A stretch of 64,000 nt of DNA from Comamonas resistens (GTDB lineage Bacteria; Pseudomonadota; Gammaproteobacteria; Burkholderiales; Burkholderiaceae_C): NCBI RefSeq assembly GCF_030064165.1, contig NZ_CP125947.1, forward strand, positions 3,968,001 through 4,032,000, given 5' to 3'. Under the pieces are notes generated by a model that saw nothing but the letters and a program-made list of their open reading frames with translations, was not told where the DNA came from and ran no database searches. How positions within the stretch are numbered: position 1 is the stretch's first letter; each line of letters opens with the position of its first letter. A program made the position numbers and the translations under genes. Positions 1-8,849 of this stretch are shown here, one piece after another.

Positions 1-2
1 CT

Positions 3-305
3 GTCCGCCCCGGTACGCCCGCCACGGCCGGTGGCAGCCTGATCACAGGCAGTCCGGCAAGCTCAGTTGCGCCTGCCACTCCTGTGCCGCCGCACCAGTT
101 GCAGGTCTGCAATGCCAAGCCAGTGCAGCTCTACATAGGCCACAACACCATGCCTTCCACGCTGGAGATGATCCGCAAAAAGGCCGGCGCCTACAGCGTG
201 CGCGTGCTGGGCGAGAACCAGCCCACCACCATGGAGTTCGACCAGGAGCGCCTGAACGTCATTGCCAACGAGGCGGGCAAGATTACCGCTCTGCGCTGCG
301 GCTGA
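3..305 (+). CDS. I78-family peptidase inhibitor, 5' end outside window
   Basis: The frame is open from the window edge to TGA at 303-305, so the start is missing; a GTG at 84 is internal. The C-terminal ~70 residues have the I78 inhibitor pattern: a Cys-Asn-Ala segment, a central RVLGENQPTTMEF stretch, then ERLNVIANEAGKI and a terminal RCG. These two cysteines probably form a disulfide. The part before it is a Pro/Ala/Ser/Thr-rich linker, as expected between a signal peptide or lipobox and a small periplasmic inhibitor domain. It converges with hemW. Family assignment is from motif only; the target protease is unknown. Confidence 0.75.
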   Translation, partial: VRPGTPATAGGSLITGSPASSVAPATPVPPHQLQVCNAKPVQLYIGHNTMPSTLEMIRKKAGAYSVRVLGENQPTTMEFDQERLNVIANEAGKITALRCG

Positions 306-355
306 CATCGGCCATGCACCCAAAACCGGCGCTCTCCGTGCCAGAGAGGCCGAGC

Positions 356-436
356 AAGGGCCGCCCCGCCGCGAAGGCATTGTCCCCCTTCAAGGGGGAA
401 GCGGTGGGGCCGCCTAGGCAAAGCCGCTCAGGGGGT
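356..436. repeat. Intergenic repeat, copy 1
   Basis: GC-rich repeat between the convergent I78 and hemW genes. It shares its two ends with the copy at 1744-1857: an opening AGGGCCGCCCCGC-GCGA-GGCATTGTCCC block and a closing GGGGCCGCCTAGGCAAAG-CGC-CTCAGGGGG block. A CCCCCTTCAAGGGGG hairpin lies in the middle. The closing block supplies the hemW stop codon. Similar elements are familiar between genes in Comamonadaceae genomes (general knowledge, not checked here). Confidence 0.75.
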
Positions 437-1666
437 GCTCAGGAATATCTCCTGCAGATCGCTGAGAAAGTCAAAGCCGCGCTCGGTGGGCACCACGCGG
501 CCCAGGTCGCGGGTGATCAGGCCCTTGCTCTGGGCCTCATCCAGCCCCTTGGCAATCGCCGACATGGGCAAGCCCGTACGCTCTATGAACTCCTGCAGCG
601 CAAAGCCGCCGCGCAGGCGCAGCGCATTGAGCATGTATTCGAAAGGCAGTTCGGCGCGCTTGATTTCGTTGTCCTGGGCCAGCGGCGTGCCAGCCAGCGC
701 CATGTCCATATAGCGGGCCGGATCCCGAAAGCGCACCTGGCGCACGATGCGGTGGGCAAAGCTCAGCTTGCTGTGCGCACCCGCGCCAATGCCCAGGTAG
801 TCGCCAAACTGCCAGTAGTTGCTGTTGTGAAAGCACTGATGGCCTTCCCTGGCATAGGCCGATACCTCATAACGCTGCATGCCCACCTTCTGGGTGCTGG
901 CGGTGATCAGGTCCAGCATCTCGTAAGCCGTATCGTCCTCGGGCACCACGGGTGGATACTTGGCGAAATAGGTGTTGGGCTCGATGGTCAGGTGATAGAT
1001 CGACAGATGTGGCGGCGCAAATGACAGCGCCGTATCCACGTCGCGCTGCAGGTCCAGCAGAGTCTGACCGGGCAGCGCGTACATCAGGTCGATGTTGAAG
1101 GTCTCGAAATTGTCGGCCGCCTCACGGACCGCCGCCTTTGCCTGAGCGGCATCGTGCACGCGGCCCACGGCCTGCAGATAGCGGTCATCAAAGCTCTGCA
1201 CGCCAATGGACAGGCGATTGACACCGGCCGCACGAAAGGCCTTGAAGCGGTCTTTCTCGAAAGTGCCGGGGTTGGCCTCCATGGTGATTTCGCAGTCCGG
1301 CTCCATGCGCAGACGCGCGCGCAGGCCGGCAATCAGCTTGTCTATGGCTTGCGGCGAAAACAGGCTGGGCGTGCCACCACCCATGAATACGCTGTGCACC
1401 GTGCGCCCCCAGATCAGCGGCAGCGCGCTTTCCAGATCGGCCATCAGCGCATCGATGTAACGGTCTTCCGGCAAGGCCTCTGCCTTGCTCCAGCCATGCG
1501 AATTGAAATCGCAATACGGGCATTTCTTGAGGCACCAGGGCAGGTGAACATACAGGGACAGCGGCGGCAGGCTGCCCAGCTGCAGCGTACCGGGACGCAT
1601 ATAGTGCTGAATATCGCGCTGCACCGCAGCTTCGGCCGTCTCGGATTGAGGCTGAATGGGGATCAT
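428..1666 (-). CDS. hemW: Radical SAM heme chaperone HemW
   Basis: 412-residue protein with the radical-SAM cluster motif CLKKCPYC (Cys45, Cys49, Cys52) preceded by SLYVHLPW, then FMGGGTPSLF and ITMEANPGTFE, typical of the HemN-like family. The absence of HemN-specific N-terminal features and the length near 400 residues favour HemW, a cytoplasmic heme-binding chaperone that inserts heme into respiratory proteins, over oxygen-independent coproporphyrinogen oxidase. The C-terminal HemN_C domain (about 290-400) is intact. It lies downstream of rdgB on the same strand, the usual order in Burkholderiales. The stop codon lies inside an intergenic repeat. Many databases mislabel such genes as hemN. 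Confidence 0.93.
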   Translation of the reverse strand: MIPIQPQSETAEAAVQRDIQHYMRPGTLQLGSLPPLSLYVHLPWCLKKCPYCDFNSHGWSKAEALPEDRYIDALMADLESALPLIWGRTVHSVFMGGGTPSLFSPQAIDKLIAGLRARLRMEPDCEITMEANPGTFEKDRFKAFRAAGVNRLSIGVQSFDDRYLQAVGRVHDAAQAKAAVREAADNFETFNIDLMYALPGQTLLDLQRDVDTALSFAPPHLSIYHLTIEPNTYFAKYPPVVPEDDTAYEMLDLITASTQKVGMQRYEVSAYAREGHQCFHNSNYWQFGDYLGIGAGAHSKLSFAHRIVRQVRFRDPARYMDMALAGTPLAQDNEIKRAELPFEYMLNALRLRGGFALQEFIERTGLPMSAIAKGLDEAQSKGLITRDLGRVVPTERGFDFLSDLQEIFLSTP

Positions 1667-1743
1667 GGGAGGATGTACTTTTCTCTAGCTCGGCAAAAAC
1701 CGATGTTGCCAAAACTAGCACGGCCCCAGGTCGGAGATACCCA

Positions 1744-1857
1744 AGGGCCGCCCCGCAGCGAGGGCATTGTCCCTTCCATAGCGCGCGGCGCGTAGAGAAA
1801 GGGGGCGCCCGGCAAGGGGAAGGCGCGGGGCCGCCTAGGCAAAGCGCCTCAGGGGGC
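1744..1857. repeat. Intergenic repeat, copy 2
   Basis: Second copy of the 356-436 repeat, between rdgB and hemW. The ends match copy 1 closely; the centre carries about 35 extra bases (roughly 1773-1809) in place of the CCCCCTTCAAGGGGG hairpin. Its last base falls in the rdgB stop codon, so both copies abut the 3' end of a minus-strand gene. The rest of 1667-1743 shows nothing else recognisable. Confidence 0.75.
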
Positions 1858-2456
1858 TACAGCCATCGCTCTTTCACCATCTCGATCATGGCGCGCGAAG
1901 AACGACCGCGATGGCTGTGCGCATGCTTGAGCTCGGGCGTCATCTCTGCAAAGGTCATGCCCAGTTCAGGAATCAGCAGCACCGGATCAAAGCCGAAGCC
2001 ATTGCTGCCACGGCGCTCGGTGGTCAGCAAGGCCTGCACACGGCCCACGGCGATCAGCGGCTCGGGGTCCTTGGGCGAGCGCACGCCCACCAGAGTGCTG
2101 ACCATGGCGGCACGGCGATTCTCCACGCCCTGCATCTGCTCCAGCAAGGCGCGCACATTGTTGTCGTCGCTTTTTTCGTAGCCAAACTGCGTGCAGTAGT
2201 AAGCGGTATCCACACCGGGCAGGCCGCCAAAGTGGTCCACGCACATGCCAGCGTCGTCCGCGATGGCGGGCAGTCCCGTCTTCTCTGCCGCAAAGCGCGC
2301 CTTGGACAAGGCATTTTCCACAAACGTGCCATAGGGCTCGGGCGCTTCGCCCTCGAACAGATCACCCTGGCGAATCAGCTCCACACCCAGAGGAGCGAAC
2401 ATGGCTTGCAGCTCTAGGAGCTTGCCGCGGTTGTTGGAGGCCAACACAATTTTCAT
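1857..2456 (-). CDS. rdgB: Non-canonical purine NTP pyrophosphatase (RdgB/HAM1)
   Basis: Hydrolyses dITP, ITP and XTP to the monophosphate plus PPi, cleansing the nucleotide pool. The N-terminus MKIVLASNNRGKLLEL is the family nucleotide-binding signature; FVENALSKARFAA, DDAGMCVDHFGGLPGVDTA and GSNGFGFDPV follow in order. The start at 2456 places the SNN motif where the family has it; an in-frame ATG five codons upstream would add only MRGFI. Length 199 residues is normal. The upstream gap to 2562 is 105 bases. Confidence 0.95.
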   Translation of the reverse strand: MKIVLASNNRGKLLELQAMFAPLGVELIRQGDLFEGEAPEPYGTFVENALSKARFAAEKTGLPAIADDAGMCVDHFGGLPGVDTAYYCTQFGYEKSDDNNVRALLEQMQGVENRRAAMVSTLVGVRSPKDPEPLIAVGRVQALLTTERRGSNGFGFDPVLLIPELGMTFAEMTPELKHAHSHRGRSSRAMIEMVKERWL

Positions 2457-2561
2457 AATAAAACCACGCAAGCGCTTTTGGCACCTGCGTCATACGCTAT
2501 GGATTCAGTAGTAAACAAACATACAGGCTGCCAAGCAACCTGAGCTGGGCCTGCGAAAGGC

Positions 2562-3467
2562 TCAGAGGCGTGTCTTTTGCCGCTCTGCAGAGCGGCGTAT
2601 CGCTTCGTTGATCTCGGCAATCGACCGCTCGATGGCCTCATCATCCAGTTCATCCTCGCATGCTTCGAGCGGCCCCATCTGTATCGTGGATTCAAAACCC
2701 TGGTCGGCAATCTCCTGCGTGGAGATGGATGAGGGCTCGAAGACATTGGGCGTCTCCCACTCCAGCGCCAGCACAGTCACGTTGTCGCTGCCGTCGCCCG
2801 CGCGGCGCAGCGCCGTATCGACAAGCTGCGGCACCAGTTGCGCAACAGGCTTGCCACGCATGATGTGCAGCAGCTCCGCATTGGGCACACTGCTCCACAG
2901 GCCATCCGAGCACAGCAGAATCTGGTCGCCCTGCTCCAGACGCTTGGCTTCGCTCACGTCATAGATGGGCTTGGAGGGTGAGCCCAGGCAGGTAAACAGC
3001 ACATTGCGATTGGACTGCGTGACCAGACCCGAAACCTTGCGCATTTCGCTGTAGGAATGGTCGCGCGTACGCTCCATCATCTGGCCGTCGCGCACCCAGT
3101 ACAGGCGGGAATCCCCGCAATGTGCCCAATAGGCATGGCCGTCCTGCACCACGGCTGCCACCAGTGTGGTGCGCGGTGTATCTATCATGCCTTTGATGCT
3201 GGCATAGCGCAGGATCTGCCGATGCGCCTGCAGCAAAGCCTCTTCCAGAAAAGCGCGAGGATCCTCCAGCGTGGGCTTGGCCATCTTCTGGAAATGCACG
3301 GACACCACCTGCAGCGCGATCTGAGCGGCAATCTCCCCGTCGGGATGCCCGCCCATGCCGTCAGCCAGCACAAACAGCGCGGATTCGCGCGTGTAGCAGT
3401 AACCCATGCGATCTTCATTGAGCGCACGCCCCCCGCGACGGCTCAACTGGAATACGGAAAATTTCAT
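2562..3467 (-). CDS. PP2C-type serine/threonine phosphatase
   Basis: Metal-dependent protein phosphatase, 301 residues, cytoplasmic (no signal or membrane segment). PP2C motifs appear in order: RALNEDR (Asp19), VLADGMGGH (Asp36/Gly37), GDSRLYW, CSDGLWS and GDGSDNVTV, which together supply the Mn/Mg ligands. After the catalytic core, about residues 240-301 form an acidic tail absent from minimal PP2C enzymes. The start ATG overlaps the stop of the kinase gene by four bases (ATGA), so the two are translationally coupled and the phosphatase probably reverses phosphorylation by the adjacent kinase. Substrates cannot be told from sequence. Confidence 0.93.
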   Translation of the reverse strand: MKFSVFQLSRRGGRALNEDRMGYCYTRESALFVLADGMGGHPDGEIAAQIALQVVSVHFQKMAKPTLEDPRAFLEEALLQAHRQILRYASIKGMIDTPRTTLVAAVVQDGHAYWAHCGDSRLYWVRDGQMMERTRDHSYSEMRKVSGLVTQSNRNVLFTCLGSPSKPIYDVSEAKRLEQGDQILLCSDGLWSSVPNAELLHIMRGKPVAQLVPQLVDTALRRAGDGSDNVTVLALEWETPNVFEPSSISTQEIADQGFESTIQMGPLEACEDELDDEAIERSIAEINEAIRRSAERQKTRL

Positions 3468-4498
3468 AGTTTGCGTTTGCTGCTGTCAGGCACTGCGCCT
3501 CTTTCCGAACCACCGAATTTCTGCAGATTCTTCTTGGCGTCATGCACCATGGAGTCAAACTGCATGCGCATGCGCTCCTGCACCTTGAGCTTGGTGTAGC
3601 GCCGCTCTCCCTCGCGGCTGAGCTCTTTTTGCAGGGCAAACACAGACTGCGGGCGCGACAGCGGGTCCATGGCCATGCACCACTCGACCACCTCGATCAG
3701 ATTGTCCGAATACACGCCGCGCAATTTGCCCAGCGCCACCGACAGGCGGTCTTTTTCCTGGCGCTGCGGCGCCTCGTTGGGCGGCACACCCTGCATGCAG
3801 GCATAGATACAGGCGCCGATGGCGTAGATATCGGTCCAGGGGCCCAGCTGCGAATCACGCCTGTACATCTCGGGCGCGGCAAAGCCGGGCGTGTACATGG
3901 GCCGGATGAAGTTGCCTTCCTTGGACAGCACTTCGCGGGCCGCACCGAAATCGATCAGCACGGCCTTGTCGTCATTGGTGATGAAGATGTTGGCGGGCTT
4001 GATATCGAGGTGCAGCATCTTGTGCTGGTGCACGATGCGCAGGCCGCGCAGCACCTCGTCGAACAGCGAGCGAATGGTCGATTCGCGGAACACCTTGTCG
4101 GCCTTGAGCTCGCGCGCCGTGACGATGAACTCCTGCAGGGTCGCCCCCTCCAGATAGTTCATGACCATGTAGACGGTCTCGTTTTCGCGGAAGAAATTCA
4201 GCACGCTCACCACGGAGGCGTGCGAAATCTGGGCCAGCGAACGGCCTTCCTCGAAAAAGCTCTTGAGCCCCAGGCGATAGAGGGACAGTTTTTCCGGCAC
4301 AACCGCGGGCTGCAGCTCGTTGGGCGCACGGGTGGCTAGCGAGGCCGGAAGGTATTCCTTGATTGCCACCTGCTTGCCCTCGGAGTCCAAGGCCAAGTAG
4401 ACAATTCCGAACCCCCCCGAAGAAATCCTGCGAACCACCCGGTATCCGCCTATCGTGCTGCCAGGCGGCAAGGGCGCGGGCTTGATTTTTGTAGACAT
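3464..4498 (-). CDS. Hanks-type serine/threonine protein kinase
   Basis: 344-residue kinase. The glycine-rich loop ISSGGFGIVY is at 25-34, the ATP-anchoring Lys at 47 (VAIKEYLP), the catalytic loop HLDIKPAN at 163-170 (Asp165) and DFG at 183-185. A GFAAPEMY segment matches the activation-loop APE motif. There is no transmembrane helix or PASTA/sensor domain after the kinase fold, so it is a soluble kinase. First gene of a two-gene operon with the PP2C phosphatase. It diverges from yicC, so 4499-4572 must hold both promoters. The pair is a regulatory module of unknown input. Confidence 0.93.
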   Translation of the reverse strand: MSTKIKPAPLPPGSTIGGYRVVRRISSGGFGIVYLALDSEGKQVAIKEYLPASLATRAPNELQPAVVPEKLSLYRLGLKSFFEEGRSLAQISHASVVSVLNFFRENETVYMVMNYLEGATLQEFIVTARELKADKVFRESTIRSLFDEVLRGLRIVHQHKMLHLDIKPANIFITNDDKAVLIDFGAAREVLSKEGNFIRPMYTPGFAAPEMYRRDSQLGPWTDIYAIGACIYACMQGVPPNEAPQRQEKDRLSVALGKLRGVYSDNLIEVVEWCMAMDPLSRPQSVFALQKELSREGERRYTKLKVQERMRMQFDSMVHDAKKNLQKFGGSERGAVPDSSKRKL

Positions 4499-4572
4499 TT
4501 TTTACCGGTAAACCTCAAGGATGATTCGAAACCCGGATAATCGGGAAATTGCAAGCATCCATCAAAAGTCCA

Positions 4573-5481
4573 ATGCCAGTTTACAGCATGACCGGATACG
4601 CCAGTGCCCAGCACAGCGCATCCGTTGAGGGTGGTCAAGAGCCTCAATCCAGCAGCCGTCTGGGCCTTGAGATCCGCGCGGTCAACAGCCGCTTTCTGGA
4701 TCTGTCCTTCCGCCTTCCCGACGAACTGCGTGCCCTTGAACCGGCCCTGCGTACCTTGCTCACCGCGCGCCTCAAGCGCGGCAAGGTGGAAGTGCGTGCC
4801 GCCATTGACGTCACCGACAACCAATCCCTGCCCACACCGTCCGCGCCCCAGTTGCAACGGCTGGTGAGCCTGCAGGACTCCATCCAGGCCTGGCTGCCCA
4901 AGGCTCGCGAGCTTTCCGTGGCCGATGTGCTGCGCCTGTGCAATGGCACCAGCGCCAGCAGCACGGACTGGAGCGAGATCGTCCCGCCCCTGGCCGAACA
5001 GGCCGTCACCGATCTGCTGGCCGCCCGTGCCCGTGAAGGCGAGCGCCTTTCGGCCATGCTGCTGGACCGCATCCAGCAGCTGCGCGAGCTGGCCAAGACT
5101 GCCACACCGCTGGTGCCCCAGCTTGTTGAGCAGCAGCGCCTGAAATTCCTGGAGCGCTGGAAGGAAGCCATGGCTCTGGGTGAAGGTTCGGTCGCCCCGG
5201 AAGCGGCGCAGGACCGCGCCCTGGCCGAAGCCACGGCTTTCGCCATCCGCATCGACGTCGCAGAAGAAGTGACCCGCCTGGGCTCGCACCTCGACGAGAT
5301 CGAGCGCCTGCTGAAGAAAGGCGGCGACATCGGCAAGCGCCTGGACTTCCTGATTCAGGAACTGCACCGCGAAGCCAACACGCTGGGCTCCAAATCTGCC
5401 ACGCTGGAGCTGACCCGCATCAGCGTCGACATGAAGGTACTGATCGAGCAGATGCGCGAACAGGTGCAGAACATCGAGTAA
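4573..5481 (+). CDS. yicC: YicC-family endoribonuclease
   Basis: 302 residues. The N-terminus [13 protein letters not shown] and the internal [21 protein letters not shown] are YicC_N hallmarks; the C-terminal DUF1732 part ends [23 protein letters not shown], the most conserved block of the family. YicC of E. coli is an endoribonuclease that degrades RNA, including small RNAs. The ATG at 4573 is preferred to an in-frame TTG at 4549, because family members begin a few residues before the SMT motif. The next gene is gmk, a common YicC neighbour. Confidence 0.93.
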   Translation: MPVYSMTGYASAQHSASVEGGQEPQSSSRLGLEIRAVNSRFLDLSFRLPDELRALEPALRTLLTARLKRGKVEVRAAIDVTDNQSLPTPSAPQLQRLVSLQDSIQAWLPKARELSVADVLRLCNGTSASSTDWSEIVPPLAEQAVTDLLAARAREGERLSAMLLDRIQQLRELAKTATPLVPQLVEQQRLKFLERWKEAMALGEGSVAPEAAQDRALAEATAFAIRIDVAEEVTRLGSHLDEIERLLKKGGDIGKRLDFLIQELHREANTLGSKSATLELTRISVDMKVLIEQMREQVQNIE

Positions 5482-5543
5482 GCCAACCCTGGGCGCAATC
5501 CCCTCTTGCGCTCAGATCCATGCCCCAATTCATGCCCCAAGTC

Positions 5544-6173
5544 ATGGACCATCCCGGAAATCTATTTGTCGTGTCGGCGCCCAGTGGCGCTGGCAAATCC
5601 TCTCTGGTGCGCGCGCTGCGTGAGTTCGACGCACGCGTCTACCCCTCCGTCTCCCACACCACGCGCGCGCCGCGTGGCCAGGAAAAGCATGGCCGCGAGT
5701 ACTACTTCGTCTCGGACGCCGAATTCGACGCCATGGTCGCCAACAGCGGCTTTGTCGAATGGGCCAATGTGCACAGCCGCCGCTACGGCACGGCCAAGAA
5801 ATCCCTGGAAGAGCGCATCAAGAGCGGCACCGATGTGCTGCTCGAAATCGACTACCAGGGCGCTCTGCAGGTCAAGCAGGCCTTTCCCAACGCGGTTCTG
5901 ATCTTCATCCTGCCCCCCAGCTGGGATGAGCTGCGCGCGCGCCTGGAAAACCGCGGCGAAGATGCACCGGAAGTGATCGAACTGCGTCTGAAAAACGCGG
6001 CTGAGGAAATGGCGCAAGTCGCGAAATTCGACTTCGTTATAATCAATGAATTGTTTGAGAGTGCGCTTTTCGATCTGAAAGCGATCATTCATGCGCAACG
6101 TCTCAAATATGCGGCCCAGCGGCGCCTTCGCGCCGACACCTTCGAGTCGCTCAACATCCCTGAATCCAACTGA
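5544..6173 (+). CDS. gmk: Guanylate kinase
   Basis: Phosphorylates GMP to GDP with ATP. Walker A is [11 protein letters not shown] about residues 9-19; the GMP-binding block [20 protein letters not shown] and the IDYQGALQV segment follow. The start at 5544 ([10 protein letters not shown]) gives 209 residues and matches the family N-terminus; in-frame ATGs at 5520 and 5532 would add up to eight residues, and none has a strong ribosome binding site. It lies 62 bases after yicC and 18 before rpoZ, so the three probably form one transcript ending at the hairpin after rpoZ. Confidence 0.95.
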   Translation: MDHPGNLFVVSAPSGAGKSSLVRALREFDARVYPSVSHTTRAPRGQEKHGREYYFVSDAEFDAMVANSGFVEWANVHSRRYGTAKKSLEERIKSGTDVLLEIDYQGALQVKQAFPNAVLIFILPPSWDELRARLENRGEDAPEVIELRLKNAAEEMAQVAKFDFVIINELFESALFDLKAIIHAQRLKYAAQRRLRADTFESLNIPESN

Positions 6174-6191
6174 CCGTTCCCGGAGTTCCTG

Positions 6192-6395
6192 ATGGCACGC
6201 ATTACCGTTGAAGATTGCCTGGAGCAAATCCCCAATCGCTTCCAGCTCGTTTTGGCCGCTACTTACCGCGCCCGTATGCTCAACCAGGGTCACACACCCA
6301 AGATTGAGACCAAGAACAAGGCCGGCGTCACCGCTTTGCGCGAAATCGCAGATTCCAAGGTGGGCCTGGAAATGCTGAAGAAGGTGCCCGGCTAA
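6192..6395 (+). CDS. rpoZ: RNA polymerase omega subunit
   Basis: 67 residues: [21 protein letters not shown] at the start and [16 protein letters not shown] near the end match the omega subunit, which helps fold and assemble the beta-prime subunit. A GGAG-containing ribosome site lies 7-10 bases before the ATG. The arrangement gmk-rpoZ-spoT is the classical order in proteobacteria. A strong terminator follows at 6428, so spoT probably needs its own promoter. Confidence 0.97.
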   Translation: MARITVEDCLEQIPNRFQLVLAATYRARMLNQGHTPKIETKNKAGVTALREIADSKVGLEMLKKVPG

Positions 6396-6427
6396 GCTGT
6401 TGCATCGCAGCACCAAAACGCACAATT

Positions 6428-6452
6428 AAGCACCGCGAGTCGGTGCTTTTTT
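6428..6452 (+). terminator. Intrinsic terminator after rpoZ
   Basis: Eight-base-pair stem AAGCACCG / CGGTGCTT with a five-base loop, running into six Ts. It lies 33 bases after the rpoZ stop and separates yicC-gmk-rpoZ from spoT. Confidence 0.9.
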
Positions 6453-6499
6453 GTTGCCATTAACTTGCACTAACGACTTGCAGGCTACATTTAGGGCAT

Positions 6500-8755
6500 A
6501 TGACAGCGGCCCAGAACTCGACGATTGCTTCCCCAACCCCGGCACCGGCCAAGCCTCAGCGCATGTCTGCTGAGCAGGCAGGCAGCGTGTCTGCGGCTGC
6601 ATTTGCGGGTTTGATGGAGCATCTCGGCTATCTCGATGCCGACAGCCAGGAACGGGTTCGCCAAGCTTATATCTATGCCGATCATGCCCATTCCGATCAG
6701 TGGCGCAGCAGCGGTGACCCTTACATCACCCATCCCATTGCCGTAACCGGCATCTGTGCCAACTGGAAGCTGGATGCGCCAGCCCTGATGGCCGCCCTGC
6801 TGCACGACTCCATGGAGGACTGCGGCATCACCAAGGCCGATCTGGAAGAACGCTTTGGTCAGGACGTGGCCGAGCTGGTCGACGGACTGACCAAACTGGA
6901 CAAGCTGCAGTTCAATACCCGCGAGGAAAGCCAGGCCGAGTCCTTCCGCAAGATGCTGCTGGCCATGGCGCGCGATGTGCGCGTCATTCTCATCAAGCTG
7001 GCCGACCGTACCCACAATATGCGCACCATGAGCGACATGCCGCGCAGCAAGTGGGGACGCATCTCGTCCGAGACACTGGAAATCTATGCGCCCATTGCCC
7101 ACCGCCTGGGTCTGAACCAGACCTATCGCGAGCTGCAGGACCTGTCGTTCAAGCATCTGCACCCCTGGCGCTATGCCACGTTGGAAAAGGCCATCGGCCG
7201 CTCGCGCACACGCCGCCGCGATCTGGTGCAGCGCGTGCAGGATGAAGTCAACGCCGAATTCACCAAGCAGGGCCTGCCTGCCCGCCTGCTGGGGCGTGAG
7301 AGCACTCTGTATTCGCTGTATCTGCGCATGCAGAAGAACCAGCTGAGCTTTGCCAAGGTCACGGACATTTACGGCTTTCGCATCATGGTTCCCAAGGTGC
7401 TGGACTGCTATACGGCCCTGGGTGTGCTGCATCAGAAGTACAAGCCCATGCCGGGCCGCTTCAAGGATTACATCGCCATAGCCAAGAGCAATGGCTACCA
7501 GTCGCTGCATACCACGCTGGTCGGTCCGTCCAGCGTCAGCATCGAGTTCCAGATCCGCACGGAAGAGATGAACATCGTGGCCGAGGCAGGCGTGGCAGCC
7601 CACTGGCTGTACAAGGCCCAGCAAGGCCATGACTCCGAGCACCTGTCCACCCAGTGGCTGCAATCGCTGCTCGACATCCAGAACGAAACCCGCGATGCCG
7701 CCGAGTTCTGGGACCATGTCAAGGTGGATCTCTTCCCCGACGCGGTCTATGTGTTCACACCCAAGAGCGAGATCATGGCCATGCCGCGCGGTGCCACCGT
7801 GGTGGACTTTGCCTATGCCATCCACAGCAAGATCGGCAACCGCACCACGGCCGCCAAGATTAACGACGAAGAAGTGCCGCTGCGCACCGAGCTCAAGAGC
7901 GGCGATGTGGTGCAGATCATCACCTCCGAGTCTTCCACACCGAACCCCGCCTGGCTGAGCTTTGTCAAGACGGGCCGGGCACGCTCCAAGATTCGCTCCT
8001 TCCTCAAGAACGCTGCACAGAGCGAAGCAGGACAGCTGGGCGAAACCCTGCTGGCCCAGGCACTGCGCGCCGAGGGCATCGATGCCATTCCGCCCCAGGA
8101 CGATGCCAACAAGCCCGTCTGGGAAGAGATTCTGCGCACCACCGGCAACCGTGCGCCGGCCGATCTCATGGTCGATATCGGCATGGGGCGCCGCATTGCA
8201 TCTCTGGTCGCCGCCCGCATGACCACCTTCATGGCCCGGCAAGGCGTGCGCCCCGATGCACTGCTGATCACGCAGGAGCGCTTCAACACCGACAACCGGC
8301 CCTTCCAGGGCGCAGTCACGCTCAATGGCGACGAGAGCAGTTCGGTCCATTACTCGCACTGCTGCCGCCCCGTGCCTGGTGACCCGATTCTGGGCTACCT
8401 CGGCGGCCAGGGCCTGGTCGTGCACCATGCCCAATGCCACAACGCCATCAAGCTGCGCGAAAAAGACGCGGACCGCTTCATCACCGTGGACTGGGCCGAT
8501 GACATTACCCGCGTCTTCGAGGCGGGCATCGTGGTCACCGTGCAGAACAACAAGGGCGTTCTGGCCCGCGTGGCTGCCGAACTGGCCAATGCCGAGGCGG
8601 ACATCGTGCGCGTCGAGATGACCGACGAGGTTGCCGTGGGAACCACGGACCTGCGCTTTGTGATCTCGGTGCACAACAATGTGCAGCTGGAAAATGCGCT
8701 GCGCAATCTGCGACGCCTGCATTCCGTGGTGCGCGCGGGCCGCGTCATCGCCTGA
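6500..8755 (+). CDS. spoT: Bifunctional (p)ppGpp synthetase/hydrolase (Rsh/SpoT)
   Basis: 751 residues, standard long RSH length. The hydrolase HD motif is intact (LLHDSMED, His102-Asp103 and Glu106-Asp107), which separates it from RelA, where this site is degenerate. The synthetase region (about 270-390) contains YGFRIMV, GRFKDYIAIAKSNGYQSLHT and IEFQIRTEEMN. A TGS domain (about 410-475, VFTPKSEIMAMPRGATVVDFAY) and a C-terminal ACT domain (about 675-750) follow. It makes and degrades the alarmone controlling the stringent response. Separate transcription from rpoZ is likely because of the terminator at 6428. Confidence 0.95.
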   Translation: MTAAQNSTIASPTPAPAKPQRMSAEQAGSVSAAAFAGLMEHLGYLDADSQERVRQAYIYADHAHSDQWRSSGDPYITHPIAVTGICANWKLDAPALMAALLHDSMEDCGITKADLEERFGQDVAELVDGLTKLDKLQFNTREESQAESFRKMLLAMARDVRVILIKLADRTHNMRTMSDMPRSKWGRISSETLEIYAPIAHRLGLNQTYRELQDLSFKHLHPWRYATLEKAIGRSRTRRRDLVQRVQDEVNAEFTKQGLPARLLGRESTLYSLYLRMQKNQLSFAKVTDIYGFRIMVPKVLDCYTALGVLHQKYKPMPGRFKDYIAIAKSNGYQSLHTTLVGPSSVSIEFQIRTEEMNIVAEAGVAAHWLYKAQQGHDSEHLSTQWLQSLLDIQNETRDAAEFWDHVKVDLFPDAVYVFTPKSEIMAMPRGATVVDFAYAIHSKIGNRTTAAKINDEEVPLRTELKSGDVVQIITSESSTPNPAWLSFVKTGRARSKIRSFLKNAAQSEAGQLGETLLAQALRAEGIDAIPPQDDANKPVWEEILRTTGNRAPADLMVDIGMGRRIASLVAARMTTFMARQGVRPDALLITQERFNTDNRPFQGAVTLNGDESSSVHYSHCCRPVPGDPILGYLGGQGLVVHHAQCHNAIKLREKDADRFITVDWADDITRVFEAGIVVTVQNNKGVLARVAAELANAEADIVRVEMTDEVAVGTTDLRFVISVHNNVQLENALRNLRRLHSVVRAGRVIA

Positions 8756-8849
8756 AGCATTGGCACCCGGCTGTAATTTGTTGCAAGCTGCCGGCTTCTT
8801 CCCACAGGCTGGCACTCTCTGAGGCCCCGCAGGCAAGCGACAATGTCGC

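Noticed and set aside
4450..5367. 305-residue minus-strand ORF across yicC
   Set aside because: Mirror of the well-supported yicC gene in GC-rich DNA; composition Gly/Leu/Gln-rich and unlike any protein.
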